A stretch of 64,000 bases of DNA from Cryptomeria japonica (Eukaryota; Streptophyta; Pinopsida; Cupressales; Cupressaceae). Positions 33,940 to 46,387 of the stretch are shown here, one piece after another. A program made the translations under genes and the position numbers. The DNA is taken from the NCBI RefSeq assembly GCF_030272615.1, contig NC_081411.1, positions 837,052,136 through 837,116,135 of the forward strand, in the 5' to 3' direction. The notes beneath the pieces were generated by a model. The model ran no database searches. It was given only the letters and a program-made list of their open reading frames with translations, and had not been told where the DNA came from. The stretch's first letter is position 1, and each line of letters starts with the position of its first letter.

Positions 33940-35259
33940 GCCTTTGGGCTTATTTATTGTATTCAGATACATTTTCATTTTTGAGTTATATATATATGGC
34001 ATGCGGGTTTTGGTAATGACCTATGTATGATGTTATGAGTTTTATGATGCATATCAGTTTTAATTCTATATGATTCTAAATTCAATGGTAGTACATGTAT
34101 GTAGTAATGATGTAAATGAATGCAAATGAACTCTATAATGATGAATTTTTCTTGTATGATAATAGTGAAATGCAAATGAACTTTATAATGAATGCAAATG
34201 AACTCTATAATGATGAATGCAAATGAACTCTATAGTGAATGCAAATGAACTCTATAATGATGAATGCTTTTTGTATGAGAATGGTTGAACCAATTTTAAC
34301 TTAGATATAAATTGAAGGAATGTTAGCCAGATTGATAAAGAGAAAAATTGATGATAGAATGAATGTTAGAAAGAATGTGATTTAGACAGAAGATGAGAAA
34401 TCAACAAACTATCAATAAGCAATTGAGATGAAAATGAGAATGAATTTGAATGAATCATGAACTTGTGTCACATATTTTATTGCGTCAATATATATTCATC
34501 ACTGAGCCTTATTATTGAACAATGAAGCTTTAGCACATTAGGGTATAAGGAACCAAGATGTAAAGATATCTCATTGAAGAAACAAACATGTAGCAGACAA
34601 GTGAACCCTCCATTTTGGGAATTGCGTTAGGGATCAAGGTATGTGTGATGATTTCACCTTGATGTGAAGGCTCTTATCATAGACACCCACTAGAGCAATT
34701 TCCCTAGAATTTCATCAATTCACACCACAAACAGCAAACAAAGAAAAATATAATGCCCATCATAGCTCCTCTAGTCACTTGTGGACATCCTTGAGTAACA
34801 TAGAAACAATATCTATTGCCAAATGATAAAAAGATAAAGACTGACCCAAACAAAATTCAGCAACTATATTGACCTTGTGCCTTCATTCTCAATTGTTTGA
34901 TGTGATGGTTGATAATGTCTGATCTCGGAAAGTTGCGGACCCCGTGTAAGACTGACATGTCTGATTTTGAGTGTATCCTCTTCTGTTTAAGACAAGATAA
35001 TGATCATGTTGATATGGATATGATACGATTGATAAGACAATTTGATCAGTTGATTGCAGATGTTTGACTGGATAGTTGTATCCTTTGTTAACTTCATGCA
35101 AAGTGTTTGCTAGATTTTTTGGGCATTTGTTTCTCACAGGACATTTTATTGCAAGTTTTTCTGATTGATTGATTTTTTATTTTTAGTTCTTTTCCAAGAG
35201 ATTTTTTCGATGTTTTTGGATTATGTGGATCGATATTTGAATGTTTTTGGTTGACAAAA
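33940..35259. other. E6 spacer between PMD gene and pol, left part
   Basis: Non-coding. It contains a short tandem array at about 34120-34265 (units of GAATGCAAATGAACTCTATA with variable ends). At 35160-35259 there is a T-rich stretch with units like GATGTTTTTGGATT, which continue on the other side of E4b. No gene is seen. Confidence 0.55.
34120..34265. repeat. Tandem repeat of about 20-27 bp
   Basis: Five or so copies of a unit built on ATGCAAATGAACTCTATAAT, with variable spacers such as GATGAATG. Confidence 0.75.
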
Positions 35260-35866
35260 TGTCATGCCCAAATTTTTGGGCACAAACGGAATAATTTTTT
35301 TTTTAAAATACTTAACCTAGTACAACTAACTTATTAAAATAATGCAAAACTAGTTTAGTCTTAACTATGTTTTGAGTGATTCTAACAACTAGATCAATTA
35401 GGCGATAAATGATCTAAGTTAAAAGCGGGATAATAATTCTCCAAAAGTATTATTATTATCTCCCATTAATAAATGATTAAACTCACTTAATGAAAAATCT
35501 CTACATTAATTGATAAGGGATATTAATAATCCTCATATAGTCCTTTTTATTCTCTAGGGTCTAAATAAATTTGCCCTAGCTCTTATATTAAATAAACCTA
35601 TTAAGCAAAATTTCCATTAATTAAAATGCCTTATAATTTAAAATTTAAAGGGGGCCATCTTGACTTACAACTGTCATTTTAATCCCCTAAAGGTTAACCT
35701 CCCAAGGAGTTTAAAATTAAAAACATCTTATTAAAATGCTTTTGCATTCATATAAAAATTGAAAGTGCATTAATTAATTTACAATTAACTATTTTGTGTC
35801 CATATAGATATAAAATTTACTTACATATATATATATATGTGTGTGTGTAGATAACTATATATCTAA

Positions 35867-35870
<4 letters not shown>

Positions 35871-35942
<72 letters not shown>
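35871..35942. repeat. (TA)36 microsatellite
   Basis: 72 bp of uninterrupted TA, preceded by a short (AT)n(GT)n run near 35825-35848. Confidence 0.97.
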
Positions 35943-35944
<2 letters not shown>

Positions 35945-36189
35945 CCAAGGATAAAGGGGGTTCTCTTTTCTTTATTTTTAAATTTACTTTTAAAAGAAAT
36001 CCAAAAGTCCTTATGCTAACCCTCACCCGAAATTGGGTTAGGGTTGCATATATAATTTTGATACAACCCTAAACTTTTCATTTCACACACATTCTTTAAT
36101 TTATAATTTGTTTTTTTTGTGTGTGTTTTGACCTAACCCAAAAATTGGGTTAGGGCTTTGTGTATGTGGATGCATGTTTTCTTTTTGAG

Positions 36190-36600
36190 TGTGTGTGTGC
36201 AGGTCTATGGAAGCGGTGGCCATGGGAGGCAGCGCCTATTTTTTAATTGCCATGGCATAGGTTTGAGGCTATGTAGGGCCGAAGCTGAGCGACCACAAAG
36301 AAAAGGAGAAGGGGAGTGGAGGAGGGGGGGAGTAGAGGCTTCCTGTGGGGCTCCCTGCAGGGACGACCGCTACCATTCCTGCGGGTCATGGCCCGCAGAG
36401 GCGGCCAAGGCCGCCGCTGCGGTACGTGGCCCGCAGATCGGCTGTGCCGCCCATAAGGGGGAGCCAAGGCTTCCCCATCTATGGGTTGCAGCCCACAGAG
36501 GTGGCTGAGGCCACCACTGGGGGTTGTTTCCCATAGCGCGGGGGATGCCTCCCTGCCCTTGCCTGTGCGAAACCTTCATAGGACCGAGGGGTATGCCTAG
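36190..36600. other. GC-rich block within the E4b LTR
   Basis: About 400 bp of high GC in an AT-rich setting. It contains an imperfect direct repeat: the part around GCCCGCAGAGGCGGCC (36390-36430) recurs as GCCCACAGAGGTGGCT (36488-36520), with mostly C-to-T or G-to-A differences. Open frames on both strands here are probably only a result of low AT. It may be the R/U5 or a regulatory part of the LTR. Confidence 0.5.
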
Positions 36601-36687
36601 CCACTATTAAATTTTGTTTATTATTATTTTTTTTCTTTTTTCATAACTTTTATTTTTGTTTAAAAATTAATAAAATCCAAATTTATT

Positions 36688-36691
<4 letters not shown>

Positions 36692-36727
<36 letters not shown>
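36692..36727. repeat. (TG)18 microsatellite at the deletion junction
   Basis: About 36 bp of TG, read as Thr-His repeats in the minus frame of integrase. It marks the exact point where the integrase sequence is lost. Confidence 0.95.
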
Positions 36728-36728
<1 letters not shown>

Positions 36729-38862
36729 ATGACATAGGGAGACCAATGATGAAATCCATGGATATAGTATCCCACTTCCACTTTGGTATAGCATGAGATT
36801 GGAGTAACCTACTTGGATGGCGGTGCTTTGCCTTGACTCTCTGACACTCGAGGCATCGGGCTACCAACTCAGCAATAAGCTGCCGCATTCCTGGCCAATG
36901 GTATAATTCCCTAAAGTCTCCATGCATCTTCTTAACCCTAGGATGTGCTGCATAAGAAGCTCTATGAGCCTCTATGATAATGAACTCCCGCAATCCCCCA
37001 AAAGAAGGTACATAGATGTGCCCTCTATGGTGTAATAATCCATCAGACTCTAAGGAATAATCCACATATTTCGCTTCTAAAGTTTCCTGAGATCGTATAG
37101 CCTGGCAAACCTCTAAATACCATCCATCCTCTGGCAACTGCTGCATTATCTGATTTCTCAAATCCGTGCCCATAGATATGGTGTATACCTCATGACGTCT
37201 CGTACTCAAAGCTTCTGCAACTGCATTTTATTTCCCTTTGATGTAGTGAACATCAAAATCATACTTGCACAAGAATTCCATCTATCTCCTCTGATGTGCA
37301 TTAAGATTCGGCTGAGTGAATATGTACTGAAGGCTCTGATGGTCTGAGTGTAACTCAAAATGATGACCCAAAAGGAAATCTCTCCATCTCATAAGTGCAT
37401 GCACTACTGCTACAAGCTCAAGGTCATGAGTAGGGTAATTAAGCTCGTGAGTCTTGAGTTTCCTAGACTCAAAAGCTATAGCTCTGCCACCCTGCATAAG
37501 AACTGCTCCTAAACCCTCTAGGGAAGCGTCAGTGCAAACCATGAAGTCAACTGAGGGATCTGGCACTACAAGGATAGGTGTGATAGTAAGTGCCTTTTTA
37601 AGTTCCTAAAAGGCCTACTCGCACTTCTCTATCCACTCAAATTTCTTCCCTTTGTGCTGAAGAGAAGTAATAGGATGAGCAACTCTAGAGAATCCCTCAA
37701 CAAAATGTCGATAATACCCTGCTAAGCCCATGAAGCTCTTGACCTCTGTCACATTGGTTGGCGCTGGCCAATCCATAATGGCTCTGATCTTTGAGGGGTC
37801 TACTGAGATCCCATCACTGGATATAACATGACCAAGGTATTTGACCTTTGTTCTAAAGAAAGCACACTTTGACAAACTACCATACAACTGATTATCCCTC
37901 AAACACTGCAAAACCTGTCTTAGGTGCTCCTCATGCTCCTCCTCATTTCGTGAATATATCAATATGTCATCGAGAAACACAATCACAAAATGGTCAAGGA
38001 ATTTGCGGAATACTCCATTCATGAGACTCATGAAAATAGCTAGGGCATTTGTAAGACCGAATGGAACCATGGAGAACTCATAGTGGCCATATCTAGTGCG
38101 AAATGCAGTATTGTGGATATCACTATCCACTATCCTCAACTGATGGTACCCTAACTTTAGATCAATCTTGGAAAATACTTTGGCACCCTGAAGTTGGTCC
38201 AATAAATCATCGATCTTGGGCAAAGGGTATCGGTTCTTGATGGTTACTTTGTTTAACTAATGGTAATCCATGCATAATCGGAGAGATCCATCCTTCTTCT
38301 TCATGAAGATGACTGGTGCACCCCAAGGGGATACACTAGGAAAAATGTGGCCTTTCTCTAGGAGTTCCTCAAGATGCATCTTGAGCTCATTAAGCTCATT
38401 TGTGGTCATCCTATATGGTGCTCTTGAAACTGGTTCGACTCCTGGAACAAGGTCTATATGAAAATCAATCTCTCTATGGGGCGGCATACCGGGTAACTCT
38501 GAAGGAAATACGTCTGAAAATCCCTTAAGGATAGGATGGTCATCAATAGATGGTTCCTTTTCTTCTTCTTCTTCTCTATCACTAATGGTGATGGCAAATA
38601 ACTAGCATCCCTTTTGCATGCTCTGCTTAAGTTGCATGGTGGAGATCATACGAAGATACACGGGTCTCTGAATTCCAATAATTATTATGGGATAACCATG
38701 ATCATCCTCACACTCGATCCTTTTCAGGTGATAATCCATCTTGGCTCTATGGGCATCAAGCCAATCCATTCCAAGTACAATGCCATATGACCCAAGTGGT
38801 GTAACTCTAAGGTCTACTAAGGTGATGGTATTACCAATCTGAAGCTGACATCCCCTAACCTC
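36728..38862 (-). pseudogene. E4b pol: protease tail, RT, RNase H, truncated integrase
   Basis: Reads leftward from the E4 insertion. Order: end of protease (L-G-M-D-W-L), RT with a normal fingers region and the catalytic F-L-D-D-I-L-I-Y-S near 37970, RNase H with T-D-A-S near 37535, and integrase with its H-x-H and C-L-E-C pairs near 36860-36960. Integrase stops about ten residues after the first catalytic Asp (M-D-F-I-I-G-L-P), where the (TG)n run begins. Stops at 38256, about 37610, 37280 and 37210 are mostly C-to-T type. One fits Trp TGG to TAG, and one fits neither type simply. Not functional. Confidence 0.85.
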
Positions 38863-38867
38863 TGATT

Positions 38868-39761
38868 TGTTGGGAAAAATGGTGTCTCAACCTTGCATTT
38901 ATGCAAGGTTACTATTTATAGTAAGTTTTCATTTGAGCACGAAATGGTGCGAAACTCTCCCTAAAGCTTCTAGTTGGTTAGATAAGCATTCCGATAAAGT
39001 TGCGTCGCAAGGTCAGAGCTAGTTTTGAAGATATTAATGTTTTTGTCTTGGAGGGGTGCAATAAAATATTTAAACTTAATTTTGGGGACTTTAGAGGCTC
39101 CAAAACGCCCTGAAAAGTGGTCGTAACCAGTGAAGCAGGTTACAAGGTGATAGAGCACTTTGCGAGCTTTTCGGCGCTTCAAACGGTTCGTCAATCGGAC
39201 ACCCGGTTCTCAAGTTATGGCCTCCGGAAGTTTGTACTCCTGAAATAGGAAAAATAATTTGTATCGGATACATAAATGAGCTGTAAAGGGGAGCGACACA
39301 TGTTGATGTGTGCTTTAACATGTCATAGGGTGTCTAGAAGGGAGATAAGGTCGGCTACACCTTATTGGGTGGTTTTAGCCCATGGTTTTGTAATACCGTT
39401 TGATGGTTTCTTGTATTGTATCTCCTATTTATGAGGTGTGTGAGATAGAGGTTGTGTGTAAGAGTCTTATGGATATTGAGTTGCCTCTAAATCTCTGATT
39501 AGTGGTACTCCTACGAAGAGCTTGCTCTGCAAGTATGTTGTAATCTGTTTTTGATTGCTGAATAAAATATTGAGCTGCTTTTGGAGGGTGGGGTTTTTCT
39601 CCCGAAAGGGTTTTCCCCACGTAAATCATTGTGTTGTGGTATGATTGCTATTATATCTATTTCTATTTTCTGTAACTGTTGTAATGATCTGAAAAAGTTT
39701 TGCATTACCCTCCTCTCAAGGTTAGTGTAGGAAGTTGTTTCCGCTACTTAACTTCCTTACA
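38868..39761 (+). repeat. E4 5' LTR
   Basis: TGTTGGGAAA...TTCCTTACA, 894 bp. It is the full-length version; 39078-39160 is missing from the 3' copy. Confidence 0.97.
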
Positions 39762-39763
39762 AG

Positions 39764-39775
39764 TGGTATCAGAGC
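39764..39775 (+). other. E4 primer-binding site
   Basis: TGGTATCAGAGC, exact initiator-Met type, 2 bp after the LTR. Confidence 0.95.
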
Positions 39776-39885
39776 CTGATCACCTTTGGTTTCAATTGTG
39801 GGCAGTTGGGTTTTTTGAACTAATCCAGATTTGAGTGGGAGCTTGTGCAGAAGACACTTTTTGATCTTGTTGCAGGAATATTCAG

Positions 39886-42800
39886 ATGGCGAGTTCGTCA
39901 GGGAGAATAGAGGTGAATAAATTTAATGGAAGTAATTTTGAGATGTGGAAGCTGAAGATGGAAGATCTGCTAATAGATCGAGATCTTTGGGATGCTGTTG
40001 ATGCGAATGTCCAAAGGCCCTCAGATCCTACTGCGGCAGCTCAGTATGATGTTATGGACCGAAAAGCGAAGGGTCTAATCAGACTGTGCCTGGCAGACTC
40101 TGTTCTAATCAATGTCCATGAAGAAAACTCTGCAAAGAAGCTATGGACTAAGCTTGGTGAGATGTATCAAGTGAAATCTTTATTAAATCAAATTTTCTTA
40201 AGAAAGAAATTGTATTCCTTGAAGATGGAAGAGGGTGGACGAATTGCAGACCACCTGGAAGCATTCAATATGTTGGTGGCTCAATTAGTATCCGTCGGTG
40301 TTAAGATGGATGAAGAGGAGAAATGTCAGATCTTGCTTTGTTCTTTGCCTGATTCGTGGGATTCTCTTGTTATGGCTATCGGTAGTACTTCTATTGTTTT
40401 GAAATCTGAAGACGTGGTGGGTGCCCTACTCGGTGAAGAGATGAGAAGGAAGGTATCCATCAGTTCAAAGGAAGCCCTAACCATTCATGGAAGACCTAAA
40501 GAGAAGAATGAGAAGCGCGGCAAGTCCAAATCCAAAGGGAGATCGAAATCTCTTGGAAATTCCAAAGTCATTTGCTGGAATTGTGGTAAACCGGGTCACA
40601 TCCGTAAGGACTGCAAAGAAGAAAAGAAGAAGAAGAAAAAGAAAAAGTTCGATTCTGATTCTGAGTCCGACAAGGAAGATGGCGATGCATTTATTGCGGC
40701 TTTGGCGACTCATGCAGGTAATGATGCCTGGCTAATTGACTCAAGTGCATCTTTTCATATGACTTCCAATAGAGATTGGTTTTCTGAATATGAAGGATTT
40801 AATGGAGGTAAGGTGTACTTGGGTGATGATTCACCTCTAGACATTGTTGGTCGAGGTAAAGTTAGAATCAGGTTTTCTGATGGTAGAATAAAAAGGATTA
40901 ATGGTGTGCTGCATATCTCTGGATTAAAATGAAACCTATTATCTATGAGCAAACTGATAGATGCAGGTGTGCAGGTAGTCTTTTCTGAAGCAGGATGTAA
41001 GATGATTAAGGGTGCTATGGTAGTTGCTAGAGGTGTCAGGTTTGGCACTTTGTATAAGCTTGAAGCCTACACTTTTGAGTGTAATAGCACTTCTGTAAAA
41101 AGTAAATCTATAGATACTTCACTGGAAGATTTGAAGGTTTCACCTTCAGCAGATGGAAATGGTTTTTGGGTACCTAAGGGTGCTCTTTCGTCTGAAGCAA
41201 AGTTACCTACAGAGAAGACTATGTTATGGCACCCGAGACTTGGTCACATTGGAGAAAAGGGTCTAAGGACCTTGAAAAATAAAAACCTTGTTGAAGGTTT
41301 GAATGATTGTAATCTTGACTTTGATTTCTGTGAGCATTGCATTTATGGAAAACAAAACCGCGTTCAGTTTTACTCGAGTTCTCATAAAACTTGTGGTGTT
41401 TTGGATCTTATCCATTCTGATGTGTTTGGTTTAGTAGATGTCTCTTCGATTGGAAAATCCACATATTATGTTTCATTTATTGATGATTTTAGTAGAAGGA
41501 CATGCGTATATTTTCTAAAGAGTAAATCTGAAGTTTTTAGTCATTTTAAAGAATTTAAAGCAATGGTTGAGTTGCAGACTGGAAAGAAAATAAAATGTTT
41601 GAGAACTGATAATTGCGGTGAGTTTTGCTCTAATGATTTTGATAGATTTTGTAAAGACTGTGGAATTAACAGGCAAAAGACAACTCCGTATTCTCCACAG
41701 CAGAATGGAGTTGCAGAAAGAATGAATAGGACACTGATGGAGAAGGCTAGGAGTATGTTGAGTGGTGCTGGTCTCGAACAAAAGTTTTGGGCTGAAGCTG
41801 TTGCCACTGCTTGCTACCTGATTAACAGGTCTCCTACATCAGCTCTTGTTGATAAAACGCCTATGGAAGCATGGTCAGGTCACAAGCCTTCCTTGAGACA
41901 TCTTAGAGTTTTTGGTTGCGAGGCATATGCACATGTGCCAAAGGAGAAGTGAACAAAGTTGGAGAACAAGGCTGTGAAATGTATCTTCATCGGGTATAGT
42001 TATGGTGTGAAAGGATACAAGCTTTGGGACCCTGTTGCACAAAAGGTAATTCACAGTAGAAGTGTTATTTTTAGAGAAATTAAGTCTCCTTCTGTTACAT
42101 TGTAGTCAGGACAGACTAAAAAAGAAGATTTGATTCAACTTCCTTCTACACCTGAAAGAGTTGAATCGAGACCCCTAGATAGGCAAGAATTTGAGGAGAG
42201 CTTGTCTAGCTCTGAATCTTCAGAAGAGGAGGAAGAACCTCCAACTCAGCTTGTTCAAAGGTCTACAAGACATAGACAACCACCTGAAAGGTATTCACCT
42301 GATGATTGGAGATGTATTTTTTCTCTGAATACTAGTGTGGATGAACCGAAATCTGTAGAAGAGGCATTAGGTATTAATGATGTAGAATCTTGGAAGATTG
42401 CTATGGAGGAAGAAATGGTAGCTTTGAAAAAGAATGATACATGGGATCTTGTACCATTGCCTGAAGGATGAAAACCTGTTGGTTGTAAATGGGTGTTCAA
42501 GAAAAAGATTGGTTCAGATGGAAGCATTGAGAAGTATAAAGCAAGGTTGGTTGCAAAAGGCTACTCTCAGGTTGAGGGTGTTGATTACGGTGAGATATTT
42601 TCTCCTGTTGCAAAAATGACGTCCATTAGATTTTTTCTTTCTATTGCTACTGCTTATGATTTAGAGGTTGAGCAAATGGATGTGAAAACTGCTTTCCTTC
42701 ATGGTGATTTGGAGGAAGATATTTATATAACACAGCTGGAGCACTATGTGGTGAAAGGAAAAAGTAATTTGGTCTGTAAATTGAAGAAATCTTTGTATGG

Positions 42801-43923
42801 CCTCAAACAAAGTCCTAGGATGTGGTACCAGAAATTTGATACATATGTGTTGATTTTGGGATTTGAACATTCTAAATCAGATCACTGTGTTTATTATAAA
42901 TCTTATGGTGATCATTTCCTATTCATTGCATTGTATGTTGATGATATGTTATTCATTGGTAAAGGGAAAGGTATGATTTCAGAACTGAAGTCTCAGCTCG
43001 CTGCTAAATTTGAAATGAAAGATCTTGATGCAGCAAAGCACATTCCTGGGATGGAAATTAGAAGAGATAGGGTGAACAGAAAGCTATGGCTAGGCCAGAG
43101 TAAGTATGTGAATTCAGTGTTACAGAGGTTCAACATGCAGAATTGTAGACCATTGAGTGTTCCTTTTACAGTTGGAATGAAACTATCTATTTTAGATTGT
43201 CCTACATCCCCATTGGAGATGGAAGACATGAGTAGAGTGCCTTACCAGAGTGTGGTTGGAAGCTTGATGTATGCTATGGTTTGTACTAGACCAAATATTG
43301 CCCAAGCAGTGGGAGTACTTTCTAGATATATGTCTAATCCTGGTAGAGTTCATTGGGATGCAGTCAAAAGAGTCTTCAGATATTTGAAGCGTACTTCAGA
43401 GTATTCTTTGTGTTATCATGGTAATTCAGTTGGAGACATGACTTCCCTTGATATCCATGGTTATGTGGATTCAGATTGGGTAGGTGATATTGATAGCAGA
43501 AGATCCACCAGTGCTTATGTGTTTACTTTGTTTGGTGGTGCAATTAGTTGGATGAGTAAGCGACAGGCTGTGGTTGCTTTATCCACTACTGAAGTAGAGT
43601 ATATGGCAGCTACTCATGCTTGTAAAGAGGCCATTTGGCGTAAGAGACTGTGTTCAGATATTGGAATAAAACAAGGTACAGTGACAGTTTACTGTGATAG
43701 TCAGAATATAATTAGCCTAGCTAAGAACCCGACATTTCATGCCTGGACCAAACATATTGATGTTCAGTATCATTTTGTTAGAGATATGGTCGAAGATGGT
43801 AGGGTGAAGTTGGTTAAGGTGGAAACTTTGATGAATGTTGCAGATGCTTTAACTAAGGCTGTGAGCACAGAGAAGTTCAAATGGTGTTCAGAATCTATGG
43901 GCCTTATGGCCCCTAGCAATTGA
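39886..43923 (+). pseudogene. E4 gag-pol polyprotein, one frame with four nonsense codons
   Basis: ATG at 39886, stop TGA at 43921-43923, no frameshift. Gag (about 250 residues) is of UBN2 type, with an intact zinc knuckle C-W-N-C...H...C near 40573-40614 and a following Lys run. Protease reads D-S-S near 40740 instead of D-S-G. Integrase has its H-H-C-C site (41228-41345) and D, D, E (near 41421, 41610 and 41715). RT has Y-V-D-D at about 42940. RNase H has D-S-D-W and the rest of its active site. The four stops (TGA at 40930, 41950 and 42469; TAG at 42103) fit CGA or CAG decay. The close relatives are Tnt1/Tork-type elements. It is translated as a single polyprotein with protease released in cis. 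Confidence 0.93.
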
Positions 43924-43964
43924 TTCATTGTGTTGACATTCCCTTCCGCTCTTGCAAGGTGTTC

Positions 43965-43979
43965 GACAAGTGGGAGATT
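43965..43979 (+). other. E4 polypurine tract
   Basis: GACAAGTGGGAGATT directly before the 3' LTR start. Confidence 0.88.
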
Positions 43980-44789
43980 TGTTGGGAAAAATGGTGTCTC
44001 AACCTTGCATTTATGCGAGGTTACTATTTATAGTAAGTTTTCATTTGAGCACGAAATGGTGCGAAACTCTCCCTAAAGCTTCTGGTTGGTTAGATAAGCA
44101 TTCCGATAAAGTTGCGTCGCAAGGTCAGAGCTAGTTTTGAAGATATTAATGTTTTTGTCTTGGAGGGGTGCAATAAAATATTTAAACTTCGCGAGCTTCC
44201 GGCGCTTCAAACGGTTCGTCAATCAGACACCCAGTTCTCAAGTTATGGCCTCCGGAAGTTTGTACCCCTGAAATAGGAAAAATAATTTGTATCGGATACA
44301 TAAATGAGCTGTAAAGGGGAGCGACACATGTTGATGTGTGCTTTAACATGTCATAGGGCATCTAGAAGGGAGATAAGGTCGGCTACACCTTATTGGGTGG
44401 TTTTAGCCCATTGTTTTGTAATACCGTTTGACGGTTTCTTGTATTGTATCTCCTATTTATGAGGTGTGTGAGATAGAGGTTGTGTGTAAGAGTCTTATGG
44501 CTATTGAGTTGCCTCTGAATCTCTGATTAGTGGTACTCCTGCGAAGAGCTTGCTCTGCAAGTATGTTGTAATCTGTTTTTGATTGCTGAATAAAATATTG
44601 AGCTACTTTTGGAGGGTGGAGTTTTTCTCCCGAAAGGGTTTTCGCCACGTAAATCATTGTGTTGTGGTATGATTGCTATTATATCTATTTCTATTTTCTG
44701 TAACTGTTGTAATGATCTGAAAAAGTTTTGCATTACCCTCCTCTCAAGGTTAGTGTAGGAAGTTGTTTCTGCTACTTAACTTCCTTACA
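43980..44789 (+). repeat. E4 3' LTR (83-bp internal deletion)
   Basis: Same ends as the 5' LTR. The missing 83 bp is flanked by CTT in the intact copy, so the deletion probably used short microhomology. Confidence 0.96.
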
Positions 44790-44794
44790 TGATT

Positions 44795-46387
44795 CCACTG
44801 ACACTTTAGCCCCTGAAGCTAATTCCACTTCCCAACTGACCTCTTGTCTAATTGCCACTAGCCCACAATGCTCCACAACCAATGGAGACATAAAAGAGCC
44901 TGTAGCTCCTGAATCAAATAATATAGATACACTACTACCTTTGATCATACCTGCAACCTCAATAACCGTGGCCTGATGCTCTGCCTGGCATTTGTCAACC
45001 GCTGTGAAGACCCTATGGGACTTTCCCATATCCCCAACTGTCGACTTTGATGCTACCATCCTCTGACTGCTTGCCATCTAACCCTGAGGATAGTCTCTTG
45101 CCATGTGTCCCATGGCTCCACATGTGAAGCAAGCACCACGTGCCTCAAACTGCACTCCTTATGGTTTGGAGAAAGACTGTCCCCCTGTCCTGCTAGAACC
45201 ACTATACCCACCCCTGGAGGACTGTTGAGTCCTCATCGGAGGTGTGTAAGGAGCCTGAGATCTTTGATCTCGCCTTTGACCCTATGACTTCCACTGCTTG
45301 GGATTCATGCCCTGCTGACTCTGCGGAGGCCTTTGCCTCTGGTTTTGCTGTGACTATTGCGGAGGATGGGGTTTGGAGAACCCCGATGTGTGTCTGTTGT
45401 TACCCTTCCAATGGGGTTTCTAAAACCTGTAAGTCTGGGGTGTAGGGTTATGATTCTGGAACTGATCCCTTGAGTCTTGGGGTCTGACCTGAATCTCCTC
45501 TGCTATCAAAGCCTTCTCCACGGCAACCTGAAGGCTCCCTAGAGTAGCCATACTCACTAGTCCTGCTATGCGGGTATTCAACCCTCTGATAAATCGGTTG
45601 ATGAGAAGCTTCTCGTCTTTTAGGTAGTTACGTACAGTAAGAGTTTGAAGAACTTGCTCTCATACTGGGTCACTGAAAGACCCTTTTGCTAGAGGTCATG
45701 GAACTCATCCACCCTACGCTGTTTGTAATGCTCTAATAAGTACCTCTCCCTGAATCTCTTTGTGAAAATCTCCAAGGTGAGAGTATCTATTACTAAGCCA
45801 CACTTATATTCTTCCTGTCTCCACCATGTGGAGGCTATTCCTCGTAATAGGTGGACTACTGCACATGCTTTTAGATTGCTCTCATAAGAGCACAATGCAA
45901 AGCACCTATCTAGGCTCAAAAGCCATGCCTCTGCTTTTACCTCATTGGTAGATCCCCTAAAAGATGGTGGCTAAAGATGCATAACCTCTCTGATTAGATC
46001 CTCTGGATACCATCGTGCCCTCTCGTAATACATTGGTGCTATGACTGGAGGTGGTGCTGGTAGGTGAATGGACTCGGGCTCATGCCCAACCTGAATCTCT
46101 ATGGGATTAGGAGGTGGACTCCTACTCCGTTCCCGCTCTACTATTCTATGGCTCCCTAAGTCCTAGTTCTCAACATTACGATCTACTACCAGAAGCCTAT
46201 CTTGAACTATGACAATCAAGTTCTGTAGAGCTACCAGGATGTCTCGGTTCGGGTCAACTAGTCGTTCGGGAGGAGCTTCTGGGTTCACTTCCGAAACTGA
46301 TTCCTCCCTATCGACCTCTTCACGTGCCATGTGTTCATGCCTAGGGCCTCTACCACGTTTGCGAGCTTGTCACGTAGTTGGAGGCAT
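44795..46387 (-). pseudogene. E4b gag and protease
   Basis: ATG at 46387. A chromovirus-type Gag with the capsid helix region around W-W-R-Q-E-E and F-R-E-R-Y-L near 45720-45830. One zinc knuckle lies at 45090-45131, with the last Cys replaced by Tyr. The protease active site F-D-S-G-A-T is near 44905. Premature stops are TGA or TAG at Arg or Gln positions. The frame leads straight into 38862 when E4 and one tgatt copy are removed (V-E-S-E-V-R-G). Confidence 0.85.

Larger units (their letters stand above)
35260..36685 (-). repeat. E4b 3' LTR, partial
   Basis: Starts TGTCATGCCC on the plus strand. It includes a (TA)n run, a GC-rich block and AT-rich flanks. The expected other end (GGGCATGACA plus polypurine tract) is absent. 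The sequence passes into a (GT)n run and then directly into the integrase coding region. Confidence 0.6.
38868..44789 (+). mobile_element. E4: young, nearly intact Ty1/copia element (Tork/Tnt1-like)
   Basis: Bounded by the perfect duplication tgatt (38863-38867 and 44790-44794). The 5' LTR is 894 bp and the 3' LTR 810 bp; the difference is mostly one 83-bp deletion. Otherwise the LTRs differ by about 1-2% by eye. It has a standard primer site, polypurine tract and one polyprotein frame of 1,346 codons with four premature stops. It is the most recent insertion in the window with a pol gene. Confidence 0.96.

Noticed and set aside
35817-36026. Tyr-Ile repeat frame
   Set aside because: Product of the (TA)n microsatellite.
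36158-36579. Overlapping frames on both strands in the GC-rich block
   Set aside because: High GC lowers stop frequency; no frame looks like a protein family and the block is inside an LTR.
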